A stretch of DNA of 64,000 nt. Source: Streptomyces sp. VRA16 Mangrove soil. Lineage in GTDB: Bacteria > Actinomycetota > Actinomycetes > Streptomycetales > Streptomycetaceae. The stretch is from positions 1-64,000 of the forward strand of contig NZ_JAFVLN010000021.1 of NCBI RefSeq assembly GCF_017377775.1. Reading direction: 5' to 3'. Every line of letters begins with the position of its first letter. Positions within the stretch are counted from its first letter, which is position 1. The notes under the pieces were generated by a model. The model was given only the letters and a program-made list of their open reading frames with translations, ran no database searches and had not been told where the DNA came from. Below are positions 32,261-41,288 of the stretch, piece by piece. The translations under genes were made by a program, and so were the position numbers.

Positions 32261-34168
32261 ATGGCCACGCGCCACGACATCCGTAACGTCGCCATCGTCG
32301 CTCACGTCGACCACGGCAAGACGACCATCGTCGACGCCATGCTCAAGCAGGCCGGCTCGTTCGCCGCGCACGCCGCCGAGTCGCTCGACGACCGCATGAT
32401 GGACTCGAACGACCTGGAGCGTGAGAAGGGCATCACGATCCTGGCCAAGAACACGGCGGTCAAGTACCACCCGAAGGATGGCGGCGACGTCATCACGATC
32501 AACATCATCGACACCCCGGGCCACGCCGACTTCGGTGGCGAGGTCGAGCGTGGTCTGTCGATGGTCGACGCGGTGGTCCTGCTCGTGGACGCCTCCGAGG
32601 GTCCGCTCCCGCAGACCCGCTTCGTGCTGCGCAAGGCGCTCCAGCAGCGCCTGCCCGTCATCCTGTGCATCAACAAGACGGACCGCCCCGACTCGCGCAT
32701 CGACGAGGTCGTCAACGAGACGTACGACCTCTTCCTCGACCTCGACGCGGACGAGGAGCAGATCGAGTTCCCGATCGTCTACGCGTGCGGTCGTGACGGC
32801 ATCGCGTCGCTGACCAAGCCGGAGAACGGCACGGTTCCGGCGGACTCCGACAACCTGGAGCCGTTCTTCTCCACGATCCTGGAGCACGTCCCGGCCCCGA
32901 CGTACGACGAGGAGGCCCCCCTCCAGGCGCACGTCACCAACCTGGACGCCGACAACTTCCTCGGCCGTATCGCGCTCCTGCGCATCGAGCAGGGCGAGCT
33001 GCGCAAGGGCCAGACCGTCGCGTGGATCAAGCGGGACGGGACGATCTCGAACGTCCGCATCACCGAGCTGCTGATGACCGAGGCGCTCACCCGCAAGCCC
33101 GCCGAGGTCGCCGGCCCCGGTGACATCTGCGCCGTCGCCGGTATCCCCGACATCATGATCGGCGAGACCCTGGCCGACCCGGAGAACCCGATCGCGCTGC
33201 CGCTGATCACGGTCGACCAGCCGGCCATCTCCATGACCATCGGTACCAACACCTCGCCGCTCGTCGGCCGGGGCGGCACCGGCAAGGGCGCCCAGGCCAA
33301 GTCGGCCGTCAAGGACCGCAAGGTCACCGCCCGCCAGGTCAAGGACCGCCTGGACCGTGAGCTGATCGGTAACGTCTCGCTCCGCGTCCTCGACACCGAG
33401 CGTCCCGACGCCTGGGAGGTCCAGGGCCGCGGTGAGCTCGCGCTCGCCATCCTGGTCGAGCAGATGCGCCGCGAGGGCTTCGAGCTGACCATCGGCAAGC
33501 CGCAGGTCGTCACCAAGGAGGTCGACGGCAAGGTCCACGAGCCCGTCGAGCGCCTGACCGTCGACGTCCCCGAGGAGCACATGGGCGCCGTCACGCAGCT
33601 CATGGGCGTCCGCAAGGGCCGCATGGACAACATGTCGAACCACGGCTCCGGCTGGGTCCGCATGGAGTTCGTCGTCCCGTCGCGCGGCCTCATCGGCTTC
33701 CGTACGGAGTTCCTGACGAACACCCGCGGTACGGGTATCGCGCACTCCATCCACGAGGGCCACGAGCCGTGGTTCGGCACGCTGACGACCCGTAACAACG
33801 GTTCGCTGGTCGCCGACCGCGCCGGTGCCGTCACCGCCTTCGCGATGACGAACCTCCAGGAGCGCGGCGTGCTGTTCACCGAACCCGGCACCGAGGTGTA
33901 CGAGGGCATGATCGTCGGCGAGAACTCGCGCGCCGACGACATGGACGTGAACATCACCAAGGAGAAGAAGCTCACGAACATGCGGTCCTCGTCGGCCGAC
34001 TCGTTCGAGGCGATCGTCCCGCCGCGCAAGCTCTCCCTGGAGCAGTCCCTGGAGTTCTGCCGCGACGACGAGTGCGTCGAGGTGACCCCGGAGGCCGTCC
34101 GCATCCGCAAGGTCGTCCTGGACCAGAAGGAGCGCGGCCGCTCCGCGTCGCGCGCCAAGCACAGCTGA
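32261..34168 (+). CDS. typA: Ribosome-associated GTPase TypA/BipA
   Basis: A 635-residue translational GTPase. The P-loop is VAIVAHVDHGKTTIVD, switch I contains DSNDLEREKGITI, and G3 is DTPGHADF. NKTD gives G4. Domains II, III and V follow (RVTIGKPQ-like ELTIGKPQVVTKE, then SRGLIGFRTEFL), with the BipA-specific C-terminal domain from about 480 (NMRSSSADSFEAIVPPRKLSLEQ). BipA acts at the 70S ribosome in 50S assembly and stress adaptation. It sits alone between two hairpins. The N-terminus MATRHDIRNVAIV is canonical. Confidence 0.96.
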   Translation: MATRHDIRNVAIVAHVDHGKTTIVDAMLKQAGSFAAHAAESLDDRMMDSNDLEREKGITILAKNTAVKYHPKDGGDVITINIIDTPGHADFGGEVERGLSMVDAVVLLVDASEGPLPQTRFVLRKALQQRLPVILCINKTDRPDSRIDEVVNETYDLFLDLDADEEQIEFPIVYACGRDGIASLTKPENGTVPADSDNLEPFFSTILEHVPAPTYDEEAPLQAHVTNLDADNFLGRIALLRIEQGELRKGQTVAWIKRDGTISNVRITELLMTEALTRKPAEVAGPGDICAVAGIPDIMIGETLADPENPIALPLITVDQPAISMTIGTNTSPLVGRGGTGKGAQAKSAVKDRKVTARQVKDRLDRELIGNVSLRVLDTERPDAWEVQGRGELALAILVEQMRREGFELTIGKPQVVTKEVDGKVHEPVERLTVDVPEEHMGAVTQLMGVRKGRMDNMSNHGSGWVRMEFVVPSRGLIGFRTEFLTNTRGTGIAHSIHEGHEPWFGTLTTRNNGSLVADRAGAVTAFAMTNLQERGVLFTEPGTEVYEGMIVGENSRADDMDVNITKEKKLTNMRSSSADSFEAIVPPRKLSLEQSLEFCRDDECVEVTPEAVRIRKVVLDQKERGRSASRAKHS

Positions 34169-34183
34169 TCCCAGCGCTCCTGA

Positions 34184-34211
34184 GGCCGGCCCCCGTACGC
34201 GGGGGCCGGCC
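34184..34211 (+). terminator. Perfect terminator hairpin after typA
   Basis: GGCCGGCCCCCG and CGGGGGCCGGCC form 12 perfect base pairs around a TACG loop, 16 bp after the typA stop. Confidence 0.88.
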
Positions 34212-34760
34212 TTCGCGCGTTCGGTGCGGCCAACTCCGGCCGGGCGTGTGCCAGTTGGCACCGCTGAAGCGGAACGCCTGCCACAGGGGCCACCTTGCCG
34301 CTAATCTGCCCCCTGACCGCACGCGGTTGAGGAGCGGTCTACGCGCGATGAGGGCGCGGGATCACGCGGAGTGCAGGCATCGGATGCGATGCGTCACCGA
34401 TCACGCATCAAGTCCCGTTCAAGCGCAAGTCATTAATCTCACCCTTGCGTCCGCTATGCGGAGACCTTCGGTCGATAGATATGTAACACGTCCGTTTCGC
34501 GGTCATCTATCTCGGATCAGTTTGTCCGGATTTTAGGAGATGTACACGCCAGGTGTGATCGAACCGAGACCTCTAGACGGTGGTCGCGACCGCTTCGGTG
34601 GCTAATAGTTGACCGCGTAGAGCTCGGGTCAATGGGTCACGCGCTGTGGGGAGCGCCGACTCACGAGCACACTGGGGCACTTCATGCGCGTCGTCAGGGG
34701 TGGCGGCGTCATGTCTCTGTGCCCCTTCTGATGAACAAGTGGACTCATGAGGAGGAACCC
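34212..34760 (+). promoter_or_regulatory. Long, relatively AT-rich upstream region of the first oligopeptide operon
   Basis: 549 bp with no gene on either strand. The stretch 34420-34560 is markedly richer in A/T than its surroundings (CATTAATCTC, TAGATATGTAA, GGATTTTAGGAG), unusual for this genome and typical of a heavily regulated promoter. GATGCGT at 34388-34394 and ACGCATC at 34403-34409 form an inverted repeat. The region probably carries promoters and activator sites for the binding protein; the exact start cannot be read. Confidence 0.55.
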
Positions 34761-36386
34761 ATGCGTGGTGCCAAGAGCGCCAAGTGGGTCGCAGGCGCGG
34801 CGATCATCGCTCTCGCCGCGACCGCGTGCGGTGGCAGCGACAGCGACAGCGGCAAGGACAGCAACGCCGCCGTCGACCCGAACGGCACGTTCTCCGTCGA
34901 GGTGGGTGAGCCGCAGAACCCCCTGCAGCCCGCCAACACCATGGAGTCCAACGGCAGCATCGTCATCAAGTCGCTGTTCTCGGGTCTCGTCGACTACGAC
35001 GCCGAGGGCAACATCAAGATGGTGAACGCCCAGTCGGTCGACACCACGGACAACCAGACCTTCACGGTCAAGCTGAAGCCGGGCTGGAAGTTCCACGACG
35101 GCACCCCCGTCACCGCCGAGTCCTACGTCAAGGCTTGGAACTGGGCCGCGCAGCCCGCCAACAAGCAGACGAACAGCTTCTGGTTCTCGGACATCGAGGG
35201 CTACAACGACGTCGCGCCGGCCAAGGGCAAGGCCAAGGCCACCACGATGTCCGGTCTGAAGGTCGTCGACGACAACACCTTCACGATCAAGCTCTCGAAG
35301 GCGATCCCGTACTTCACCTACAAGCTCGGCTACGAGGTCTTCGACCCGCTGCCGGAGTCCTTCTACAAGGACCCGAAGGCGGCCGGTGAGAACCCGGTCG
35401 GCAACGGCCCCTACAAGTTCGTCAAGTGGGACCACAAGAAGCAGATCGTGGTCAAGAAGTTCGCCGGCTACCAGGGTCCGAACAAGGCCAAGAACGGTGG
35501 CGTCACCTTCAAGAACTACGCCAAGCTCGAGACGGCGTACCAGGACCTGAAGTCCGGCAACCTCGACGTCATGCGTCAGATCGCCGCCCGTGACCTCCCG
35601 GTCTACAAGCAGGACCTGGGTGACCGCGCGGTCGACCAGTCCTACTCCGCGATCCAGACGATCGCCGTGGCCTTCTACACCAAGCAGTGGAAGGACATCG
35701 ACCCGAAGGTCCTCCAGGGCCTGTCGATGGCGATCGACCGCGACACCATCACCAAGACCGTCCTCAACGGCACCCGTGAGCCGGCCACCGGCTGGGTCGC
35801 CAAGGGCGTGCTCGGTTACACGGACAACGCCGCGGGCGACGTCACCAAGTTCGACCCGGCGAAGGCCAAGGCCCTCATCAAGGAGGGTGGCGGCGTCCCG
35901 GGCAACAAGATCTCCATCCAGTACAACACCGATGGTGGTCACAAGGAGTGGGTGGAGGCCGTCTGTGGCTCCATCACCAAGGCGACCGGCGTGAAGTGCG
36001 TGGGCGACGCGAAGGCCGACTTCCAGGCCGACACCAACGCCCGTGACGCGAAGCAGGTCAAGTCCCTGTACCGCTCCGGCTGGGTGCTCGACTACCCCTT
36101 CATCTCCAACTTCATCCGGGACCTGTACGGCACCAAGTCGGACGGTAACCAGGGTGGCTTCTCCAACAAGAAGATCGACGAGCTGATCACCAAGGCGGAC
36201 AGCGCCAAGACGCTCGAGGAGTCGGAGAAGCTGTACCAGGAGATCGAGAAGCAGCTCCCGAACTACATGCCGAGCATCCCGCTCTGGTACTACAAGGTCA
36301 ACGCGGGCTACTCGGAGAAGGTCTCCGGCGTCAAGTACGCCCAGGACGGCGACCCGATCCTGACCGGCGTTCAGGTCAAGAAGTAA
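34761..36386 (+). CDS. Oligopeptide-binding lipoprotein, BldKB-like
   Basis: A 541-residue family-5 substrate-binding lipoprotein. The signal peptide MRGAKSAKWVAGAAIIALAA leads to the lipobox ATACGG. The body has VGEPQNPLQPANTMESNGS, WKFHDGTPVTAESYVKAWNW and LSMAIDRDTITKTVLNGT. It closely resembles, as I recall it, BldKB, the receptor of the Streptomyces BldK importer needed for aerial growth. The typA and mshB-fdxA-dapC-dapE neighbourhood also fits the bldK locus. GAGGAGG precedes the ATG. First gene of a complete transporter operon; a hairpin pair separates it from the permeases. Confidence 0.85.
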   Translation: MRGAKSAKWVAGAAIIALAATACGGSDSDSGKDSNAAVDPNGTFSVEVGEPQNPLQPANTMESNGSIVIKSLFSGLVDYDAEGNIKMVNAQSVDTTDNQTFTVKLKPGWKFHDGTPVTAESYVKAWNWAAQPANKQTNSFWFSDIEGYNDVAPAKGKAKATTMSGLKVVDDNTFTIKLSKAIPYFTYKLGYEVFDPLPESFYKDPKAAGENPVGNGPYKFVKWDHKKQIVVKKFAGYQGPNKAKNGGVTFKNYAKLETAYQDLKSGNLDVMRQIAARDLPVYKQDLGDRAVDQSYSAIQTIAVAFYTKQWKDIDPKVLQGLSMAIDRDTITKTVLNGTREPATGWVAKGVLGYTDNAAGDVTKFDPAKAKALIKEGGGVPGNKISIQYNTDGGHKEWVEAVCGSITKATGVKCVGDAKADFQADTNARDAKQVKSLYRSGWVLDYPFISNFIRDLYGTKSDGNQGGFSNKKIDELITKADSAKTLEESEKLYQEIEKQLPNYMPSIPLWYYKVNAGYSEKVSGVKYAQDGDPILTGVQVKK

Positions 36387-36411
36387 CCGCTGACGAACAG
36401 CGCTCGTCCTG

Positions 36412-36439
36412 CCGCCCGCACCCCGCTCGGTGCGGGCGG
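36412..36439 (+). terminator. Hairpin after the BldKB-like gene
   Basis: CCGCCCGCACC pairs perfectly with GGTGCGGGCGG across a 6-nt loop, 25 bp after the stop codon. Possibly a partial terminator that gives the binding protein more mRNA than the permeases. Confidence 0.7.
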
Positions 36440-36466
36440 CACAGGACGGCGGCCATATTCGGCCGG

Positions 36467-36525
36467 GGGGCCCTTTTCACTGTATGTACGGCTTGGTTCC
36501 GTGCACGTACGGCGAAAAGGGCCCC
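36467..36525 (+). promoter_or_regulatory. Second long hairpin between binding-protein and permease genes
   Basis: GGGGCCCTTTTC pairs perfectly with GAAAAGGGCCCC (12 bp) around a 35-nt loop that holds two GTACGG copies. It ends 24 bp before the permease start and could act as an attenuator, RNA-stabilising element or processing site. Confidence 0.6.
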
Positions 36526-36549
36526 TGCTGTGATTGACATGGAGGCATG

Positions 36550-37476
36550 ATGGGGCGCTATGTCGCACGACGACTGCTCCAGATGATCCCGGTGTTCATC
36601 GGGACGACTCTGCTGATCTTCCTGATGGTCTACGCGCTGCCCGGCGACCCCGTGCGCGGGCTCTTCGGGGACAAGGGCGCGGACCCGGCAGTGCTGAGAT
36701 CGCTGAGGCACGAGTACGGCCTGGACAAGCCGATCTTTGTCCAGTACTTCGACTACATGAAGGGCATCGTCCTTCACTTCGACTTCGGCTCCCAGATCGC
36801 CAGCGGCCGGCCGGTCACCGACATCCTCGGTGACGCGTTCCCGGTGACCCTGCGCCTGGCCGGCCTGGCGTTCGTCATCGAGGCCGCGCTCGGCATCGTG
36901 CTCGGCCTGGTCTCCGGCATGCGTGCCGGCAAGGCCGCCGACACGATCATCCTGGTGCTCACGCTGCTGCTGATCTCGGTGCCGGTCTTCGTGCTCGGCC
37001 TGATCCTGCAGACGGTCGTCAGCAACATGGGCGGCACCCCGTCGGTGAACGACGACACCAACCTCGGGCAGATGCTGACACCGGCCATCGTGCTGGCCAG
37101 CGCCTCACTCGCGTACGTGGCGAGACTGACGCGAACCTCGGTCGCGGAGAACCTGCGCGCCGACTACATGCGCACGGCCGTCGCCAAGGGCCTGCCGCGC
37201 CGTCGCGTCGTCGGTGTCCACCTGATGCGCAACTCGCTGATCCCGGTCGTCACCTTCCTCGGCACCGACCTGGGCGCGCTGATGGGCGGCGCGATCGTCA
37301 CCGAGTCCATCTTCAACATCCACGGTGTCGGCGGCACCATCGCCGACGCGATCTCCCGTCGTGAAGGCACCACGCTGGTCGGCCTGGTCACCATCCTGGT
37401 CCTCGTCTACCTCCTCACCAGCCTGATCGTCGACCTGCTGTACGCGGTTCTGGACCCGAGGATCCGTTATGCCTGA
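36550..37476 (+). CDS. Oligopeptide ABC transporter permease (DppB type)
   Basis: A 308-residue inner-membrane permease. It starts MGRYVARRLLQMIPVFIGTT, the conserved N-terminal helix, and has six transmembrane segments with the large periplasmic loop typical of DppB (about 35-100). The EAA-like loop is MRTAVAKGLPRRRVVGVHLM. The ATG at 36550 is preferred over the adjacent ATG at 36547 by spacing from GGAGG and by alignment with its paralogue at 43879. It overlaps the next gene by 8 nt. Confidence 0.92.
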   Translation: MGRYVARRLLQMIPVFIGTTLLIFLMVYALPGDPVRGLFGDKGADPAVLRSLRHEYGLDKPIFVQYFDYMKGIVLHFDFGSQIASGRPVTDILGDAFPVTLRLAGLAFVIEAALGIVLGLVSGMRAGKAADTIILVLTLLLISVPVFVLGLILQTVVSNMGGTPSVNDDTNLGQMLTPAIVLASASLAYVARLTRTSVAENLRADYMRTAVAKGLPRRRVVGVHLMRNSLIPVVTFLGTDLGALMGGAIVTESIFNIHGVGGTIADAISRREGTTLVGLVTILVLVYLLTSLIVDLLYAVLDPRIRYA

Positions 37477-38416
37477 GCTGACCAAGACCTCCGCGGAGAA
37501 GGCGGCCACGGCCGTCGCCCCCGACGGCCAGTCGCTGCCGACCCCCACCAAGCAGGAGAAGCCCCGCAGCCTGTGGGGGGACGCCTGGCGCGACCTGCGC
37601 ACCAACTGGATCTTCATCGTCTCGTCGCTGCTGATCGTGCTGCTGCTGATCATCGCGTTCTTCCCCGGCCTGTTCACCAGCGCCGACCCGGAGAACAAGG
37701 ACCTGGCGGCGCACTTCCTCCAGCACCCGAAGTACGGCCACATCTTCTCGGCCGACTGGCTCGGTTACGACGCCCAGGGTCGCAGCGTGTACGCCCGTGC
37801 CATCTACGGCACCCGCGCCTCGCTGCTCGTCGGCGGCGGCACCACGCTCGCCGTGACGATCTTCGGTGGTCTGATCGGCATGATCGCCGGTTACTTCGGC
37901 GGCTGGGTCGACGCGGTGCTCTCCCGCATCACGGACATGTTCTTCGGCATCCCGTTCCTGCTCGGCACGATGGTCATGCTGAACTCGTTCACCGAGCGGT
38001 CGATCCCGACCGTCATCCTGGCCCTGACCTTCCTCGGCTGGACCCAGACGGCGCGCGTCATGCGCGGTTCGGTGATCACCATCAAGTCGCAGGACTACGT
38101 GCAGGCCGCCAAGGCGCTGGGCGCCAGCACCTCGCGGATCCTCTTCCGGCACGTGCTGCCGAACGCGATCGCCCCGGTGATCGTCATCGCCACCATCTCG
38201 CTCGGTGTCTACATCGGCGCCGAGGCGACGCTGTCCTTCCTCGGCCTCGGCCTGGACGGCGCCTCGTGGGGCAACGACATCTCCGACGGCCAGAACCAGA
38301 TCCGGGTCGCGCAGTACATCATGCTGTACCCGTCGATCATGCTCAGCATCACCGTGCTGGCGTTCATCATGCTCGGTGAGGCGGTCCGCAACGCCCTCGA
38401 CCCGAAGCAGCGCTGA
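37469..38416 (+). CDS. Oligopeptide ABC transporter permease (DppC type)
   Basis: A 315-residue permease. A cytoplasmic N-terminal extension leads to SLWGDAWRDLRTNWIFIVSS and the first helix. The EAA loop region is DYVQAAKALGASTSRILFRHVLPN (about 220-243), and there are six predicted helices. It pairs with the DppB-type subunit whose 3' end it overlaps, so the two are translationally coupled. Close paralogue at 44795-45811. Confidence 0.92.
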   Translation: MPELTKTSAEKAATAVAPDGQSLPTPTKQEKPRSLWGDAWRDLRTNWIFIVSSLLIVLLLIIAFFPGLFTSADPENKDLAAHFLQHPKYGHIFSADWLGYDAQGRSVYARAIYGTRASLLVGGGTTLAVTIFGGLIGMIAGYFGGWVDAVLSRITDMFFGIPFLLGTMVMLNSFTERSIPTVILALTFLGWTQTARVMRGSVITIKSQDYVQAAKALGASTSRILFRHVLPNAIAPVIVIATISLGVYIGAEATLSFLGLGLDGASWGNDISDGQNQIRVAQYIMLYPSIMLSITVLAFIMLGEAVRNALDPKQR

Positions 38417-38427
38417 GGGAGGCGTAC

Positions 38428-39486
38428 GTGACCACCACCGAACAGACCGCATTCGTGCCGTCGCCGCGTGAGGACGGGGCCGACGGCGGCCCGCTCCTCG
38501 AAGTGCGCGACCTGCACGTCGAGTTCCACACCCGCGACGGCATCGTCCGTGCCGTCAACGGCGTCAACTACAGCGTCAGCGCCGGCGAGACCCTCGCCGT
38601 GCTCGGCGAGTCCGGCTCCGGCAAGTCCGTGACGGCGCAGGCCATCATGGGCATCCTCGACATGCCGCCGGCCAAGATCCCGCAGGGCGAGATCCGCTTC
38701 CGCGGGCAGGACATGCTGAAGATGTCGGCCGACGAGCGGCGGGCGCTGCGCGGCGCGAAGATCGCGATGATCTTCCAGGACGCGCTCTCCTCCCTCAACC
38801 CGGTCCTCACCGTCGGCTACCAGCTCGGCGAGATGTTCCGGGTCCACCAGGGCCTGAGCAAGAAGGAGGCGCGGGCCAAGTCGATCGAGCTGATGGACCG
38901 GGTGAAGATCCCGGCCGCGGCGGCCCGCGTCGACGACTACCCGCACCAGTTCTCCGGCGGTATGCGCCAGCGCATCATGATCGCGATGGCGCTCGCCCTG
39001 GAGCCGGACCTGATCATCGCCGACGAGCCGACCACGGCCCTCGACGTGACGGTCCAGGCGCAGGTCATGGACCTGCTCGCCGAGCTGCAGCGCGAGTACA
39101 ACATGGGCCTGATCCTGATCACCCATGACCTCGGTGTCGTCGCGGACGTCGCCGACAAGATCGCGGTGATGTACGCGGGCCGGATCGTGGAGCAGGCTCC
39201 CGTCCACGAGCTCTACAAGCGCCCCGCGCACCCCTACACCCGCGGCCTGCTGGACTCGATCCCGCGCCTGGACCAGAAGGGCCAGGAGCTCTACGCGATC
39301 CAGGGTCTGCCGCCCAACCTGCTGCGGGTGCCGTCGGGTTGTGCGTTCAACCCGCGCTGCCCCAAGGCGCAGGACATCTGCCGCACGGACGTGCCCGCGC
39401 TCGTCGGTGTGACGGAGCAGGACGGCACCGGCCTGGAGGGCCGGCGCAGCGCCTGCCACTTCTGGAAGGAGACGCTCCATGGCTGA
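38428..39486 (+). CDS. Oligopeptide ABC transporter ATPase (DppD type)
   Basis: A 352-residue ATPase. Walker A is GESGSGKS (about 56-63), the signature QFSGGMRQR at about 175-183, Walker B LIIADEPTT at about 195-203, and the switch His is in ILITHDLGVV. The C-terminal oligopeptide extension has CAFNPRCPKAQDICRTDVP, which can bind an iron-sulfur cluster in related transporters. GTG start after GGGAGG, 11 bp from dppC. The last 8 nt overlap the second ATPase gene. Confidence 0.93.
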   Translation: MTTTEQTAFVPSPREDGADGGPLLEVRDLHVEFHTRDGIVRAVNGVNYSVSAGETLAVLGESGSGKSVTAQAIMGILDMPPAKIPQGEIRFRGQDMLKMSADERRALRGAKIAMIFQDALSSLNPVLTVGYQLGEMFRVHQGLSKKEARAKSIELMDRVKIPAAAARVDDYPHQFSGGMRQRIMIAMALALEPDLIIADEPTTALDVTVQAQVMDLLAELQREYNMGLILITHDLGVVADVADKIAVMYAGRIVEQAPVHELYKRPAHPYTRGLLDSIPRLDQKGQELYAIQGLPPNLLRVPSGCAFNPRCPKAQDICRTDVPALVGVTEQDGTGLEGRRSACHFWKETLHG

Positions 39487-40627
39487 CACGAACAAGAACG
39501 ACGAGGCTGTGGACGCCACCCCGAACGTCACCGACGTCGAGGTCGTCTCCGCGGCCACCGAGGACGCGGCGGTCGCGGCGCTCGACAAGCAGGTCGAGCG
39601 CGGCGAGCCGATCCTCCAGGTCCGCAACCTGAAGAAGCACTTCCCGCTCACCCAGGGAATCCTCTTCAAGAAGCAGATCGGCGCGGTCAAGGCCGTGGAC
39701 GGGGTCTCCTTCGACCTCTACCAGGGCGAGACGCTGGGCATCGTGGGCGAGTCCGGCTGTGGCAAGTCCACGGTCGCCAAGCTCCTGATGAACCTGGAGA
39801 CGGCCACCGCGGGCGAGGTCTTCTACAAGGGCCAGGACATCACCAAGCTGTCCGGGCGCGCGCTGAAGGCGGTCCGCCGCAACATCCAGATGGTGTTCCA
39901 GGACCCGTACACCTCGCTCAACCCGCGTATGACGGTCGCCGACATCATCGGCGAGACCTTCGACATCCACCCCGAGGTGGCCCCGAAGGGCGAGCGGCGC
40001 CGCAAGGTGCAGGACCTCCTCGAGGTCGTCGGTCTCAACCCGGAGTACATCAACCGCTACCCGCACCAGTTCTCGGGCGGTCAGCGTCAGCGCATCGGCA
40101 TCGCCCGTGGTCTGGCCCTGAACCCCGAGATCATCATCTGCGACGAGCCGGTCTCCGCGCTCGACGTGTCGGTGCAGGCGCAGGTCGTCAACCTGATGGA
40201 GAAGCTGCAGGACGAGTTCAACCTCTCCTACATCTTCATCGCGCACGACCTGTCGATCGTCCGGCACATCTCGGACCGGGTCGGTGTCATGTACCTCGGC
40301 AAGATGGCCGAGATCGGCACGGACACGCAGATCTACGACCACCCGACGCACCCCTACACGCAGGCGCTGCTCTCCGCGGTCCCGGTTCCGGACCCGGACG
40401 CCCGTGAGGGCCGTGAGCGCATCATCCTCACCGGTGACGTGCCCTCGCCCGCCGACCCGCCGTCGGGCTGCCGCTTCCGCACCCGCTGCTGGAAGGCGCA
40501 GGACAAGTGCGCGACGGAGGTCCCCCTCCTGGCGATCCCCGAGCGCTTCCGCGACTCGGACTCGCAGGCCGCGCACGAGTCGGCGTGCCACTTCGCGGAG
40601 GAGAAGGACGTCGTGCACGCGGCCTGA
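39479..40627 (+). CDS. Oligopeptide ABC transporter ATPase (DppF type)
   Basis: A 382-residue ATPase with an acidic N-terminal extension (about 1-40) before ILQVRNLKKHFPLTQGILFK. Walker A is GESGCGKST, the signature QFSGGQRQR and Walker B IIICDEPVSALD. The C-terminal domain has PSGCRFRTRCWKAQDKCATE with the family's cysteines. With the DppD-type partner it drives import. Last gene of the operon, followed by a 16-bp perfect terminator hairpin. Confidence 0.93.
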   Translation: MADTNKNDEAVDATPNVTDVEVVSAATEDAAVAALDKQVERGEPILQVRNLKKHFPLTQGILFKKQIGAVKAVDGVSFDLYQGETLGIVGESGCGKSTVAKLLMNLETATAGEVFYKGQDITKLSGRALKAVRRNIQMVFQDPYTSLNPRMTVADIIGETFDIHPEVAPKGERRRKVQDLLEVVGLNPEYINRYPHQFSGGQRQRIGIARGLALNPEIIICDEPVSALDVSVQAQVVNLMEKLQDEFNLSYIFIAHDLSIVRHISDRVGVMYLGKMAEIGTDTQIYDHPTHPYTQALLSAVPVPDPDAREGRERIILTGDVPSPADPPSGCRFRTRCWKAQDKCATEVPLLAIPERFRDSDSQAAHESACHFAEEKDVVHAA

Positions 40628-40644
40628 TCCGCACCGCATCATGA

Positions 40645-40680
40645 GAGCCGGTCACCGGGGTCAGCCCCGGTGACCGGCTC
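40645..40680 (+). terminator. Terminator of the first oligopeptide transporter operon
   Basis: GAGCCGGTCACCGGGG pairs perfectly with CCCCGGTGACCGGCTC (16 bp, TCAG loop) followed by TTGTCC, 17 bp after the DppF-type stop. Confidence 0.92.
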
Positions 40681-40721
40681 TTGTCCGTACTGAACACGCC
40701 CGCCCCGAAAGGGAGTTGCCC

Positions 40722-41117
40722 GTGCCCGTCGGAACCCTTCAGTGCACGGTCCTGGACTGCCCGGACCCGCACACCCTGGCCCGCTTCTACGCGACCCTGC
40801 TCGGCGGCGAGGTGAACCGCCCCGACCCCCGCTGGGCCTGCGGCGCCGACTGGTCGACCCTGCACGTCGCCCCCGGCCAGATCCTCTGCTTCCAGCGCGT
40901 CACCCCGTACACACCCCCGTCCTGGCCGGACCCGCATCGCCCCGCACAGTTCCATCTCGACGTGCAGGTGGGCGACTTGGCGGAAGCCGGCCGTTCCGCA
41001 CGCGCCGCGGGAGCAACGCTCCTGGACGCCGAGACGGGCGGCCGCACGTGGCACGTGTACGCGGACCCGGCAGGCCACCCGTTCTGCCTGGTCCGGCACA
41101 CCGAGAAGCAGCCGTGA
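40722..41117 (+). CDS. VOC (glyoxalase/bleomycin-resistance fold) protein
   Basis: A 131-residue VOC-superfamily protein. It starts GTLQCTVLDCPDPHTLARFY, continues with the paired beta-alpha-beta fold and FHLDVQVGDL, and ends WHVYADPAGHPFCLVRH. Actinobacteria have many such stand-alone proteins annotated glyoxalase-like; substrates are mostly unknown. The GTG at 40722 is 6 bp after AAAGGGAG and is preferred over a TTG at 40716. It sits between two transporter operons with no obvious functional link. A 47-bp palindrome follows its stop codon. Confidence 0.82.
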   Translation: MPVGTLQCTVLDCPDPHTLARFYATLLGGEVNRPDPRWACGADWSTLHVAPGQILCFQRVTPYTPPSWPDPHRPAQFHLDVQVGDLAEAGRSARAAGATLLDAETGGRTWHVYADPAGHPFCLVRHTEKQP

Positions 41118-41132
41118 GCGCCCCGGTCGTCC

Positions 41133-41179
41133 CCGCCTTGGGCAGTCTGCCGCCGGGGGCGGCAGGGTGGGCAAGGCGG
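41133..41179. repeat. 47-bp palindromic element, copy 3
   Basis: An intact single copy with a GGG loop and no half-arm array: CCGCCTTG...TGCCGCC, loop, then GGCGGCA...CAAGGCGG. It starts 15 bp after the VOC stop codon. Orientation as copy 2. Confidence 0.85.
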
Positions 41180-41288
41180 CACCCCGGCGCCGGGCAGGCG
41201 TTCTGACGGCCCGCGCACTGGCACCCCGAGTCCCTCGGCGCGGGCCCACCGGCCCGGCAGGCGTCCGGCGTCTTTCTAGACTCGGCGC

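Noticed and set aside
34212..34760. Small gene or tRNA in the 549-bp region upstream of the BldKB-like gene
   Set aside because: No frame shows the expected GC3 bias or a ribosome binding site, and no cloverleaf with a T-loop consensus is evident.
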